The notes beneath the pieces are model-generated. The model was not told where the DNA came from. It did no database searches and was given only the letters and a program-made list of their open reading frames with translations. From the IMG/VR virus record IMGVR_UViG_3300044821_000131, positions 140,258 through 204,257 of that record: a stretch of DNA of 64,000 nt. One strand, given 5' to 3'. Made by a program: the position numbers and the translations under genes. Origin of the DNA: a virus. Shown here piece after piece: positions 45,109-54,600 of the stretch (positions are counted from its first letter, which is position 1; every line of letters starts with the position of its first letter).

Positions 45109-47142
45109 ATGAACATTGCCACACTTTATTCCGCTATGGTCGACCGAATTAACCTGCTCGACCACGCTTACTGGGTGCAGAACGAACCTTTAGTCAGCGA
45201 CCAGCAGTATGACCGAGAAATGCAGTCACTTATAGCGTTCGAAAAGGATCACCCCGATCTCGTATCTGTCAGAAGCCCGACCCAAAGAATTGGTGGCGGA
45301 CTAGCATCTGGTTTCGTGTCCCGACCCCACGTGTTGCCTTGCCTGTCGCTGGATAACGTATTCAAGCCGTCCGATCTGGAACAAAAGATATTGGGCTGGC
45401 ACACAGAATTGGGAATACGCGAAGATATTAAGATGCAGTGCATTGTCGAGCCGAAGATCGACGGCCTGTCTCTGGATCTCAAATATAAGCACGGGGATCT
45501 GGTGCAAGCATTAACCCGAGGCAATGGCACCGAAGGTGATGACGTCACTACGAATGCCAAGACCATCCACAGTATACCGTTTTATGTGCCAGGATTCGGT
45601 AAGGACTCGGACATCCATGTTCGTGGAGAGGTGTTCCTGACTTTCGAGGATTTCAAATTGATTAACGAGCGCCAAGAAACTTTGGGACGCGAGAAGTTCG
45701 CGAATCCAAGAAACGCCGCGTCAGGTTCGATGAAACTACTGGATTCGTTCGAAGTAGCTCAGCGGCGGCTCAGCTTTATGCCGTATCACGTGTTGAACGG
45801 GTGCCATACATTAGTGCCCGTATATCAGGATGAGCTGCATGGATGGTTCAAAGACATGGGATTCAAGGCAGTGCCTTGGTTCAAGGTCGGAGACAACGTT
45901 GAAGATGTAGTGGACTGGGTAATGAAGTTTGAAGCACTACGGCCTACGATGACCTTCCCGGTTGACGGGGCAGTCATCAAACTGAACTATCGTCCTTGTT
46001 GGGACCAATTAACCAATTCGACCCGTGCTGTGCGATGGGGCTATGCCTACAAGTATGCACCTTCGGAAGTTGAAACCGTGTTGAATTCCATAACCGTTCA
46101 GGTAGGACGTACCGGGGCGTTGGCGCCAGTGGCTGAATTGGAACCTGTGGAGATCGATGGCAGCGTCATTGGTCGGGCGTCGTTACATAACTTCGATGAG
46201 ATCGACAGGCTGGACGTTCGTGTGGGCGATACAGTTGTTATAGCGAAACAGGGGGAGATTATTCCTAATGTTGTTCGGGTGGTAAAAGCGAAGCGTAACA
46301 AAAACTGTACAGTTTTTGTTCCACCAGAAGCCTGTCCAATTTGTCAGTCCCCAGTTGAGAAAAAGACACTCAGTGACGGCAAGACACAAAGCGTGGCTAT
46401 TTATTGCAACAATAAACAATGTCCGGCGATTCGCATCGGATCAATTATACACTGGGCGGCCAAGGCTCAGATGGACATTGAGGGCTTAGGAGAATCGTCC
46501 GCAGAGAGCCTCTTCAATCTGTTGCACGTCGACAGCATTGACAAGCTATATGAGCTGACCGTCAAGAGTCTTCGTGGAGTATCTGGCAATGTCTTCGGCG
46601 CCAAGGAGGCTGAGAACCTCTACAACGCGATCCAGGCCAGCAAGGACCGAGGCATGGAAGCAGTACTGGCGGGATTGGGAATCGATCACATTGGTAACAC
46701 GTTGGCCCGAAAGCTTGCTCTTCGCTACGAGGACCTGTGGGCCTTTTTGAATACCGATACTCCGGAATTGCAGAAGCAGGTAGGACCTGTAGTTTTGAAA
46801 TCGCTTGAAGACAATGACGAGTGGATACGCATTATGGTAATGAAACTTGAGAAACACGGTGTCAATTTAAAATCGAAAACGTTTAACCCTGCGGCGGCTT
46901 CTGGAGCGTTGGCCGGAAAATCGATATGCTTTACCGGAACATTAAGCATGGATCGCGATGAGGCGGCACGACTGGCAGAAGCGAAAGGAGCCAAGGTGGT
47001 CAACAGTATAAGCAAGAAACTGTCTTATTTGGTAGTGGGTGACAGCGCTGGCTCCAAGTTGGACAAGGCCAAGGCTTTGGGAACGGTACAGATCATTGGA
47101 GAAGAAGACTTCTTGAAACTAATAGGCAAAACGGATGAGTAA
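45109..47142 (+). CDS. ligA: NAD-dependent DNA ligase, full length
   Basis: A 677-residue LigA with every domain of the bacterial enzyme. Ia and adenylation domain with K116 in EPKIDGLSL (KxDG), then GDDVTTNAKTI and HVRGEVFL; OB-fold (QVGRTGALAPVAELEPV, ASLHN); zinc finger C409-x2-C412-x20-C433-x4-C438; helix-hairpin-helix region (DIEGLGESSAESLF, then LAGLGIDHIG); BRCT at ~598-677 (GKSICFTGTLSMDRDEA). It seals nicks using NAD+. Most phages carry ATP ligases or a shortened NAD ligase; a complete LigA with BRCT points to a large genome. The start has no Shine-Dalgarno (CAATAATGTATG). It leads the repair/recombination block. Confidence 0.96.
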   Translation: MNIATLYSAMVDRINLLDHAYWVQNEPLVSDQQYDREMQSLIAFEKDHPDLVSVRSPTQRIGGGLASGFVSRPHVLPCLSLDNVFKPSDLEQKILGWHTELGIREDIKMQCIVEPKIDGLSLDLKYKHGDLVQALTRGNGTEGDDVTTNAKTIHSIPFYVPGFGKDSDIHVRGEVFLTFEDFKLINERQETLGREKFANPRNAASGSMKLLDSFEVAQRRLSFMPYHVLNGCHTLVPVYQDELHGWFKDMGFKAVPWFKVGDNVEDVVDWVMKFEALRPTMTFPVDGAVIKLNYRPCWDQLTNSTRAVRWGYAYKYAPSEVETVLNSITVQVGRTGALAPVAELEPVEIDGSVIGRASLHNFDEIDRLDVRVGDTVVIAKQGEIIPNVVRVVKAKRNKNCTVFVPPEACPICQSPVEKKTLSDGKTQSVAIYCNNKQCPAIRIGSIIHWAAKAQMDIEGLGESSAESLFNLLHVDSIDKLYELTVKSLRGVSGNVFGAKEAENLYNAIQASKDRGMEAVLAGLGIDHIGNTLARKLALRYEDLWAFLNTDTPELQKQVGPVVLKSLEDNDEWIRIMVMKLEKHGVNLKSKTFNPAAASGALAGKSICFTGTLSMDRDEAARLAEAKGAKVVNSISKKLSYLVVGDSAGSKLDKAKALGTVQIIGEEDFLKLIGKTDE

Positions 47143-47626
47143 GAAACCAACCATTACTTCGGTGATAGATCCATTGTGTGAATGCGACAATTGTGGGCAT
47201 CGCTGTGGTTGTAGCAAGCTGGCTCAAATTCACAATCTGTTGGATCGACTCGACGTGGGTGGGGAGATGCCGGCAGGTGATTGTCCCAAGTGCGGATGTT
47301 TCAGTTATTTGGTCAAGCCAGAGGTTGTTGTTAGCTTCACACGTCAAGCTGGAGAAGATATTAAAAAACTTGATGGCTGCGTTACCCACTATACCAAAGA
47401 TCTTCGTGGTCTCTTGGAAGAACAGCTGGTAAAGGAGATCAATAAAAATCCTATCTTGGCACGAATGAACAAGATGCCGAGATGCTCCAGCGCAATCGAT
47501 AGATTTGGTACCTACAAAACGACGGTGGTGTTCGAAACGGACTTAGATTGGATCACCATGCAGCAAGTGCTGCAGTGGACTTATGACACATTTGGCATGA
47601 CCGGGTCGTTTGAAAAATATGAGTGA
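47135..47626 (+). CDS. Zinc-ribbon protein
   Basis: A 163-residue protein. The N-terminus has C-x-C-x2-C then HRCGCSKLAQIHNLLDRLD and GEMPAGDCPKCGCFSYLV: a known small phage/bacterial zinc ribbon in which two CxxC knuckles flank a helix. The C-terminal part is mixed and not recognised. It overlaps ligA by 8 bases and the SbcD-like gene by 8 bases, so it is embedded in the DNA-repair transcript and may bind nucleic acid or a repair protein. Confidence 0.65.
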   Translation: MSKKPTITSVIDPLCECDNCGHRCGCSKLAQIHNLLDRLDVGGEMPAGDCPKCGCFSYLVKPEVVVSFTRQAGEDIKKLDGCVTHYTKDLRGLLEEQLVKEINKNPILARMNKMPRCSSAIDRFGTYKTTVVFETDLDWITMQQVLQWTYDTFGMTGSFEKYE

Positions 47627-48794
47627 CAGACCTCACATTGAACCCAATATGAAGATTAAACTAGGATGGGTGTCCGATAGTCATCTGGGCTATTCGCAGT
47701 ACGGGTCGTCGAAACGTAGACGTGACTTCGCGTTGGGGCTGAAGAATGCAGTCGACGACATGTTGAATAATAAGGTCAATGCTATTATTCACACAGGCGA
47801 CATGTTCAACTCGAATCGGCCTTCCGCGGAAGATGTGCGGGACCTTCAACATATCCACAATCTGCTGATCGCTAAAGGAACATTCCTCTACACGATTGAC
47901 GGCAATCACGATCACACCAATCCGCCTTGGCCCGAAGTACTGATTCCCAACTCCCGGGGAGGAATCGTACTGATCAGCACCTACCCAAAGGTCGTGATCG
48001 GCGATCTAGTGCTACGCGGCTATTCTTCCATGAGCAAAGAGGCGCTGCTCAGTCGGTTCCAGGAGGATGACATGTCGGGTATCGACGTGTTACTATTGCA
48101 TCAACCGATAAAGGAATTCTGTGGGTTTCCGAGTCCAAATGCGCTCGCTATCGACGATGTCCCAGACATATTTGAGTTAACTGCAGTAGGTGATATTCAC
48201 GTGATGGATATTCGTCAACGGCCGAGCGGAGGTTGGATTGGCTATCCTGGGTCCACCGAGATGTGTAGTTCGTCTGAGTGTCCAGACAAGTATTGGATCG
48301 AGCTTAACTTCGGCGACCGTAAATTGGTGTCTTACGATCCTCACAAAATTCGTACACGACCTGTATTACACTGGTTAGTAAACACGGAGGCAGAGTTGAC
48401 GGCGAAACTGGATGAGTTTGATCGATTGGAAACGGAACTCAAGAAGACCGACCCGCGCGAACCCATGCTGTACGTGAAGTTCCCGACCAGCCTGTCCGAC
48501 GTGATCGCCCGCGTACGTCAGAAATTGGATCCAGACAAATACATCGTTGTTCTGCAACCTATATATCTGAACCCGGAATCAGCTACAGGTGTGATAAATC
48601 CGCTGGCGGTGCAGGCAGAAGACAAGGATATCAGTGTGCAGGACCTCTTGAACGCGAAGGTACCGACGGAAGATGGGCTGTATCAGATAGCGTCTCAGAT
48701 GTTGAATCCGGATATTGATGCGGGTAAGGCGTTGAAAGAGTTCGTAGAGGCACGCCTGGCCGCGATTGAGGCCAATGCAACCGAAAGTTCTTGA
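47619..48794 (+). CDS. SbcD/Mre11-like nuclease (T4 gp47-like)
   Basis: A 391-residue calcineurin-like phosphoesterase starting MSDRPHIEPNMKIKLG at 47619. Metal-binding motifs in order: D20-x-H22 (SDSHLG), HTGDMFNS, DGNHDH, LLHQP and GDIH. These are the five Mre11 motifs. With the SbcC-like protein at 49654 it forms the Mn-dependent nuclease complex that resects or opens DNA ends, as T4 gp46/47 does for recombination-dependent replication. Residues ~230-391 are a capping/C-terminal domain. The gene overlaps the zinc-ribbon gene. Two genes separate it from its partner. Confidence 0.9.
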   Translation: MSDRPHIEPNMKIKLGWVSDSHLGYSQYGSSKRRRDFALGLKNAVDDMLNNKVNAIIHTGDMFNSNRPSAEDVRDLQHIHNLLIAKGTFLYTIDGNHDHTNPPWPEVLIPNSRGGIVLISTYPKVVIGDLVLRGYSSMSKEALLSRFQEDDMSGIDVLLLHQPIKEFCGFPSPNALAIDDVPDIFELTAVGDIHVMDIRQRPSGGWIGYPGSTEMCSSSECPDKYWIELNFGDRKLVSYDPHKIRTRPVLHWLVNTEAELTAKLDEFDRLETELKKTDPREPMLYVKFPTSLSDVIARVRQKLDPDKYIVVLQPIYLNPESATGVINPLAVQAEDKDISVQDLLNAKVPTEDGLYQIASQMLNPDIDAGKALKEFVEARLAAIEANATESS

Positions 48795-49071
48795 ACACGT
48801 AGGATTCCTAAACGTATTCCTTACCGACCCAGAAATCATCGTTGAGTTGGTTGATGATGAAGACCACGACTTGGGAATGTTCGGATGCTGTTGTTGTTCG
48901 GAAAAGGAACTCATGGAGTTTGTGCTTTTCCGGGCAGCTATACAGTGCGGTTGTGGTCGTTTCGATTCTCAATTGGAGCAGGTGACTGCGGTTGTTAGAG
49001 GACTGGGTCAGGAGTGGATATTAAATTACAAGCATGAAAAACTTAAATACGAAATAGAGCGACATGTCTAA
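48775..49071 (+). CDS. Cys-rich small protein
   Basis: A 98-residue protein starting MQPKVLEHVGFLNVFLTD, in frame with ATG 48775 that lies in the end of the Mre11-like gene. It has four consecutive Cys (GCCCCSEKELMEF) and a later CGCG. Cys pairs could bind zinc or an Fe-S cluster. No known family. Its place inside the Mre11/Rad50 operon suggests a DNA-repair accessory protein, but this is only context. Confidence 0.5.
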   Translation: MQPKVLEHVGFLNVFLTDPEIIVELVDDEDHDLGMFGCCCCSEKELMEFVLFRAAIQCGCGRFDSQLEQVTAVVRGLGQEWILNYKHEKLKYEIERHV

Positions 49072-49648
49072 AAACAAACCAATGACTAATTACGACGAAT
49101 ATAGACTGAATGACGACAAGCATTGGGAGTGGCACACGACATTTATTGGCCGTCTGATGCAGCACAATTATCGTGTCTATCACATTCTGGACGGCGTATT
49201 CAAAATCGCACCGAATTTAGGTGCCATTGTTGAGATCGGTACTGGTTGTGGGGCGCTTACCACGTATCTAGGACTGTGGGGCTTACATCTAAACATCCCT
49301 GTGCTGACGGTCGATAATGTGAGATCTACAGATACGGATGCATTCCTGCAACGCCTCGGTGTGACTGTACTGGATGGCGATGTATTTTCCACAGAGGTCT
49401 ACCGAAAGATAAAAGAATTCGTTGGCCAGCGTCCCGTATTTTTATTGTGTGATGGTGGGGCTAAACAACGAGAGTTTGACACTTGGGCACGACTACTTGT
49501 ATCTGGATCATTCATAGCGGCGCACGATCTAGGTCACGAGTTTTCGGTTGAGAATATATCGGAATGGACTCGAACCCTAGTTACTCCCGTTATGGAAGAA
49601 AGGTGGAACGAGATGAATGCTCAAATTGCAATATTTAAAGTTAATTAA
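49064..49648 (+). CDS. SAM-dependent methyltransferase-like protein
   Basis: A 194-residue protein with a class I SAM site (AIVEIGTGCGALTTYLG, residues ~50-66), a second strand carrying an acidic residue (VLTVDNVRS), and a later LLCDGGAKQREFDTWARLLVSG and GSFIAAHDLG that match the CmcI-like/Methyltransf_24 pattern. Substrate unknown; small-molecule and sugar targets are typical of this group. It sits between the two nuclease subunits, five bases before the Rad50-like gene. It is distinct from the FkbM-type enzyme at 29046. Confidence 0.65.
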   Translation: MSKNKPMTNYDEYRLNDDKHWEWHTTFIGRLMQHNYRVYHILDGVFKIAPNLGAIVEIGTGCGALTTYLGLWGLHLNIPVLTVDNVRSTDTDAFLQRLGVTVLDGDVFSTEVYRKIKEFVGQRPVFLLCDGGAKQREFDTWARLLVSGSFIAAHDLGHEFSVENISEWTRTLVTPVMEERWNEMNAQIAIFKVN

Positions 49649-49653
49649 ACCGC

Positions 49654-52248
49654 ATGATAATCGAAAAACTAATTGGTGACAACTGGGGTAAACACCGGCA
49701 CTTCGAATTTGAGAGCAACGGAAGCATCGTCGGTGTCGTCGGACCAAACGGGTCTGGCAAATCAACCGTACTGGACCTGGTCGAATTCCTGATAACCGGG
49801 CAGACCCGTGATAATCTGGATTCGTATGTCCGCAATCAGCAAGGCAACGGCGGCGGCTCCATGACCTTCGTGAAGAACGGTCAACGGGGAACCATCATGC
49901 GCCAGATCGGCTCCACCAAGAAGCGCGAACTCGTTTGGGGCGATCAGACGTTGAAGTCAGTCAAAGACGTGGACAAGCTGATGTCGGAAATATTCGGTGC
50001 TGATAAAAAGGCCTTGGCTAACTCGGTGTTCGTAAATCAAGGCACACTGCAAGATATCCTTTTTAAGGACGGCGTGGATAGAAGTCGAGCGTTCCTGCAG
50101 TTGGTCAATTTATCCTTCTGCGAGGCCCGGTCGCACATGGTGAATAGCCAGATCCAAATGATTTCTGGCACTGTGGTGGATCTAACCCCAGCACGGGATG
50201 AGGCGTCTGCTGCTCGTATGGACGCCTTGGGAACCATGAATCGCAAAAACATGGAGCTGTTGGCCTGCCCGAATCATGAGGCCGAGTTGACATACCTGCA
50301 CAATCTGTCCAAGGCCAACACGGAGCTCAATCTGCTGCAGCAACAGATCGGTGAGGCCCTTGTACAGAAGCAGAGCAAGCAAGCCGAGTTGGAGGTCAAA
50401 CTGGCAGGGGCCACGTTGGACCAACGTATTGCGGAGCTGGAGGAGACGCGACAGAATTTAGAGTCGGATAGGACCAAGTCCGACGATTATGGAAAAATCT
50501 TGGCTGAGTTAACGCATTACACCAGAGTGAGAACTGAGATTGATTGCATCACCCGACGCCAGATACAGGTAATGTCTGACTTGAGTTATGTTAATGCGGA
50601 TAGCTATACGGTGCAGCAGATCGAAGGTTTCATCAAAGACCTGAATGATGACATCAAGCTGCACGACAATCGGAAATCCATAACGGAAACGATCGCAGGC
50701 ATCGAATCCAACTTGACGCACTTGCACAATCAGTTGGGAATATTTCCGGTGCCTCCGGCGAGTCAAGATCAGCTGAATAAAGTGCAGCACGATTTGCAGT
50801 TGAAACGATCGTCGGTATCACAACTGTCACAGTACACAAGACTACAGGCCAAGATCAAAGGTCGGGTGAGTGCGAAGTCCGAATGTACCGGTGATTGTCC
50901 GGAATGTGGTCTCACCCTGATGGATATAAATCAATTAAACGATGAGTATCTTCAAGGTAAGACGGCAGAGATCGAGCTTTTGACTTCCGAGATAAAGGTT
51001 CTTGAGAAGCAACAGTCGGACTGGCTATCCGCATTGGCAGAATATAACCGAAAGAAAAATAATCTTGAAGGAAGCATCGAAAGTCAGAAACAGGCGAAGT
51101 TGAGAGAGCAGCAACGTCTGGCTGACATCAAGACAAAGTTTGACTACGAGGTGGCGAAAGAAGACGTACGAGCTTGGTCTGACATCCGGGAAAAGACAAA
51201 GGAACTTTTAACTGAGCAGAGCAATCTGGATACCCAGAAAGCGACGGCTATAAAATTACTGGACACGTTCCCATTGGGAGCGTCTAACTGGGAACGACGT
51301 TACGAATTTTCCGCCGCGGGACACAGTGATCTGTCCAGCCGCACCACCCACTGGTCCAATCTGTACAATCAGCGCAATCAGCAGTTGAGTCTGTCCAACA
51401 ACTTGGCCAGCCAAATCGAAACCATAACCCATAGTCTGGCCCAGATGCAAACGCGAGTCACCGAGGCGTCGGCGATCTTTAACGCCCCGGCGCCTGGTGT
51501 ACTGTCAGAGAAGTTGCAAGATACTAGTGTGTCCATGACCCAGGTGGAATCTGAACTGTCAGCCGCGGAGCACCACCGTATAAGTCTAAAGGGAGAAGTG
51601 AAAACAGCCGTAGAGGCATATCAGGCGGCCAATGTTCGCTTTCAAGACTTGGAACAACGAATTGCCCAGAACCGAGCAAAGCTAGACCTGTTAAATGATC
51701 TGCGGCGGTTAAAAGACCTGCTGGGTAACGACGGCATACCCATGATGTTTGTGCGGCACAAGTTTGAGAAGTTGGCGCAGCATACACAGGATGGGTTGCA
51801 GCAGATGAATGCGAACTTCTATATATTCATTGACAAGGATAAGGATTTGGAGTTCCTATTCCATCGTCTGGATGAGCCGACGAAGTTCGACCTGCCGATG
51901 TGCAAGTTGTCAGGCGGTCAACGCGTTCGCCTGTGCTTGGCATTTCTGATGGCTTTGCAGAAGACGCTGATCAAAGACATAGGTCTTCTGGTGTTGGATG
52001 AGCCGCTAGGCGGATTGGACATAAATGGTGTGGAACAAGTTATTGAATTTCTGAGTTTGATGAAACAGGAATTGAAGAATGCCGAACATCAAATCTGGAT
52101 CGTGGACCACAATTTCGCGATCGAGCAAGCATTGGAAAAAGAATTGAAATTAGGACAAGAACAAAATAATCATGAACAAGAAAACGCAGATCCAGCAGAA
52201 CAAGAAGTTGTCGCCGAAAGAATTGATCACGTTCATACGGAAGCCTGA
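49654..52248 (+). CDS. SbcC/Rad50-like ATPase (T4 gp46-like)
   Basis: An 864-residue SMC-type ATPase. Walker A at 30-38 (GPNGSGKST), then long coiled-coil arms (~180-400 and ~430-690) with the zinc hook CPEC at 415-418 (preceded by C411) at the tip. The C-terminal head has LSGGQRVR at ~752, and Walker B LLVLDEPLGGLD with D782-E783. It partners the SbcD-like nuclease at 47619 to process DNA ends. The last 77 bases overlap the next small gene. The leader (AATTAAACCGC) has no ribosome site. Confidence 0.93.
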   Translation: MIIEKLIGDNWGKHRHFEFESNGSIVGVVGPNGSGKSTVLDLVEFLITGQTRDNLDSYVRNQQGNGGGSMTFVKNGQRGTIMRQIGSTKKRELVWGDQTLKSVKDVDKLMSEIFGADKKALANSVFVNQGTLQDILFKDGVDRSRAFLQLVNLSFCEARSHMVNSQIQMISGTVVDLTPARDEASAARMDALGTMNRKNMELLACPNHEAELTYLHNLSKANTELNLLQQQIGEALVQKQSKQAELEVKLAGATLDQRIAELEETRQNLESDRTKSDDYGKILAELTHYTRVRTEIDCITRRQIQVMSDLSYVNADSYTVQQIEGFIKDLNDDIKLHDNRKSITETIAGIESNLTHLHNQLGIFPVPPASQDQLNKVQHDLQLKRSSVSQLSQYTRLQAKIKGRVSAKSECTGDCPECGLTLMDINQLNDEYLQGKTAEIELLTSEIKVLEKQQSDWLSALAEYNRKKNNLEGSIESQKQAKLREQQRLADIKTKFDYEVAKEDVRAWSDIREKTKELLTEQSNLDTQKATAIKLLDTFPLGASNWERRYEFSAAGHSDLSSRTTHWSNLYNQRNQQLSLSNNLASQIETITHSLAQMQTRVTEASAIFNAPAPGVLSEKLQDTSVSMTQVESELSAAEHHRISLKGEVKTAVEAYQAANVRFQDLEQRIAQNRAKLDLLNDLRRLKDLLGNDGIPMMFVRHKFEKLAQHTQDGLQQMNANFYIFIDKDKDLEFLFHRLDEPTKFDLPMCKLSGGQRVRLCLAFLMALQKTLIKDIGLLVLDEPLGGLDINGVEQVIEFLSLMKQELKNAEHQIWIVDHNFAIEQALEKELKLGQEQNNHEQENADPAEQEVVAERIDHVHTEA

Positions 52249-52402
52249 AGTCGTTTGGTATGGACCGCACGCTTGTGAACGATGTGCTTGTAACGTCGTA
52301 AAATCATCGATTGAGTCCGGTGGTATAACGTTGGACTTCGAGTTTGATTCGCACTATCCGAATCATAAGTGGACTCAACATCAATGTGGTCAGCCGAAAT
52401 AA
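52172..52402 (+). CDS. Small basic Cys-containing protein
   Basis: A 76-residue protein starting MNKKTQIQQNKKLSPKELI in a frame overlapping the end of the Rad50-like gene by 77 bases. Contains CERCAC and a later HQCG, so a possible zinc site, and a basic N-terminus. No family recognised. Its C-terminus ends three bases before the next gene. Confidence 0.48.
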   Translation: MNKKTQIQQNKKLSPKELITFIRKPEVVWYGPHACERCACNVVKSSIESGGITLDFEFDSHYPNHKWTQHQCGQPK

Positions 52403-52405
52403 CTT

Positions 52406-52903
52406 GTGTTAATTCTAGCGCGCCTGCGTCTAAACACGCCGATGCTTGGTGATATGACGCCAGGCCGAGACGGCATAAGACGCTTTCGAAAAGAGAGTTC
52501 TATGGTTCTCGTGAACGAGCAAGCGTGGCGCGGTCAGTTTGAACAGGCGGCGCGTGACGCTCGTATGCTGGTTAACATTAATGCAATCCTGCCACCGAGA
52601 ACCATACTGCCGGCCAGCTATCACATTTACACACGGCATTACTCACAGGTAAAAACGGATTACTTCGAATCGTTCCGAAAGGGTACCATACTGACCATGA
52701 TCTTCAGGATTGAGGAAACCATGGCCAAAGCACCGACCTTAGACCAGTTCACCACACTGTTATCGCTGGTAGGTACTTGGTTAGGGCTATCGCCTTGGGG
52801 TAGTAAATTTAATTTCGGACGATTCGAAGTATTGGACACACACGTGGTTGAGGAGAAAAATAATGAACAAAGCACCATTCAAACTGATTGTCAGTCGGAC
52901 TGA
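52406..52903 (+). CDS. Conserved hypothetical (GDMTPGRDGIRRF)
   Basis: A 165-residue protein with GTG start (MLILARLRLNTPMLGDMTP) preferred because the N-terminal block, including GDMTPGRDGIRRFRKESSMV, looks conserved and continuous with the rest (LPASYHIYTRHYSQVKTDYF, RKGTILTMIFRI). Mixed alpha/beta, function unknown. Later ATG starts would cut this block. It overlaps the next gene by 41 bases. Confidence 0.55.
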   Translation: MLILARLRLNTPMLGDMTPGRDGIRRFRKESSMVLVNEQAWRGQFEQAARDARMLVNINAILPPRTILPASYHIYTRHYSQVKTDYFESFRKGTILTMIFRIEETMAKAPTLDQFTTLLSLVGTWLGLSPWGSKFNFGRFEVLDTHVVEEKNNEQSTIQTDCQSD

Positions 52904-53144
52904 AGACAACGCACGACTGCATCTACTGATTCTTACCGATACTGAAGTCTTGCTAAACTTGGCCAACGCCGCGCAAGCACAAGACCTTGCTGGACACGTC
53001 ATCGATCTTGGAAAAGATTCGGACACAGGAATAGAGTCGATCTTACTGGAGGTTAAGTCTTCGGGAACACCCAACGGTAAGACAGCCTATTTCCGCGAGG
53101 TAGCACAACACGCAGATCGTATTGTGCATGTAGACACGCTATGA
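52863..53144 (+). CDS. Small hypothetical protein (93 aa)
   Basis: Starts MNKAPFKLIVSRTEDNARL at ATG 52863, preceded by GAGGAGAAAAATA, one of the best ribosome sites in the window. A compact alpha/beta pattern (LHLLILTDTEVLLNLANAAQ). Ends by ATGA at the SF2 helicase start, so it is likely co-translated with it. Confidence 0.52.
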   Translation: MNKAPFKLIVSRTEDNARLHLLILTDTEVLLNLANAAQAQDLAGHVIDLGKDSDTGIESILLEVKSSGTPNGKTAYFREVAQHADRIVHVDTL

Positions 53145-54598
53145 TCCGAATTACTTGGTACTCCGGAGAACTTGTAGTCTCAGACTCAGACCGCGCACCT
53201 GACGACGCCTGTCCCATTGAGTCGAAGTTGTATTACACGCACAAGAGCTTGGTACAGAATGAAGAGAAGCCTTGGATCCGAGATGTGACCAAAGAGAAGG
53301 TGAGCTTGGTACGGCCGCTCATGGGACAGCCGTGTCGAACGTTTGTATGTTATCAAGGACTTCTGGATCGGGTGCTCGACGCCTGCAAGAAAAAGAGACT
53401 GGCCTACGAGTTGATCGACGCGCGGGATCCGATGCCGGCGCCGCAGGTCAAGAACATGAAGGGATTCAGGAACGGGCAGTTCACCGCGGTGATTAATTTT
53501 CTGTCACCGAACCGCTCTGGAATATTAAAATGTCCTACCCGCTGGGGAAAAACGGTTGCACTTGTTAACGTAATCCGAGCCTATCCAAATACCCCGACAA
53601 TATTGGCGGCGCCTGGTGTTGACCTGATGCGGCAGCTGGTCGACGAATTGAAGGCCGCGTTGCCCGGGAGAACCATCACGGGACTGTTCACTGGATCGAA
53701 AGACAAGAATCAGTCGCAGGACATAACCGTGTGCAGTCTGGACTCGTTGGAAAAAATAAACCCAGATCACGTGCGGCTGCTGCTGATAGACGAACCACAC
53801 GCGATCGCAACGCCCTCCCGAATGTTAAATGTGGCCAAATTTAAGCACGCGCGCATCTACGGGTTCGGTGCAACAGTTGAAGGTAGATTCGATGGTGCCG
53901 ATATAATAACGGAAGGTTTGGTTGGTCCGGTCTTGTACGAGAGAACATTTCAACAGGCTGTGGCCGATGGAGCTATCTGTCCACTTGTAGTATACATGTT
54001 GAAACTGGAGTTCCCGACGTTCGAGTGTCAGAGCCGTGATCATGCCTATCGCTACCTTGTGTACAAGAATAAAGATCTGTGTGCCATCGTTCAAGAGATA
54101 GTGGCTTCCAAGATACCTGAGGATTGGCAGACTCTAATATTTGCCGATCAACAGAAGCAGGTGGATCTGATCAATCAGTTCGTCGAGTCTGGCGTCGGAG
54201 CGGTGGCGTCGCGGATGAATACGAAGGAGCGACGGGAAATGTTTGCGGCGATGAAAGCTGGAACGATCAAGCGCTGTGTGTCCACTAGCATCTACGCACA
54301 AGGTGTAACATTTCCGGACCTGCGGGTGATCATCAATACGTCGGGCGGTGGAGGCTCTATTACGGGTACGCAGAAGCCTGGACGTCTGGCGCAGATACGG
54401 CCAGGTAAGAAAGCCGGATATCTGGTGGATTTCCTGCTGGAACCGAAGGACTGGCATTTACGCGAGAATCAGAATTACGGACCTTTGGACAAGTGGTCAT
54501 CGGTGGTGTTCGATTGTCGTAATCGAATGAAAGTATATCAAGAAAACGGCTACGATGTACGCATTGTACGTTCGGTAGATGAAATCAATTTTGAATAA
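53141..54598 (+). CDS. SF2 helicase, UvsW-like
   Basis: A 485-residue helicase. Motif I PTRWGKTV (132-139), motif II DEPH (217-220), motif III-like FGATVEGR, motif VI QKPGRLAQIRPGKK (Q411, R415, R420). The first ~115 residues, ending in MKGFRNGQFTAVINFL, are an N-terminal DNA-binding region and Q-like motif as in T4 UvsW. UvsW unwinds R-loops and branches and helps move from origin- to recombination-dependent replication. DEPH instead of DEAH is unusual. It follows the small gene at 52863 by ATGA and ends the recombination block. Confidence 0.85.
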   Translation: MIRITWYSGELVVSDSDRAPDDACPIESKLYYTHKSLVQNEEKPWIRDVTKEKVSLVRPLMGQPCRTFVCYQGLLDRVLDACKKKRLAYELIDARDPMPAPQVKNMKGFRNGQFTAVINFLSPNRSGILKCPTRWGKTVALVNVIRAYPNTPTILAAPGVDLMRQLVDELKAALPGRTITGLFTGSKDKNQSQDITVCSLDSLEKINPDHVRLLLIDEPHAIATPSRMLNVAKFKHARIYGFGATVEGRFDGADIITEGLVGPVLYERTFQQAVADGAICPLVVYMLKLEFPTFECQSRDHAYRYLVYKNKDLCAIVQEIVASKIPEDWQTLIFADQQKQVDLINQFVESGVGAVASRMNTKERREMFAAMKAGTIKRCVSTSIYAQGVTFPDLRVIINTSGGGGSITGTQKPGRLAQIRPGKKAGYLVDFLLEPKDWHLRENQNYGPLDKWSSVVFDCRNRMKVYQENGYDVRIVRSVDEINFE

Positions 54599-54600
54599 TT

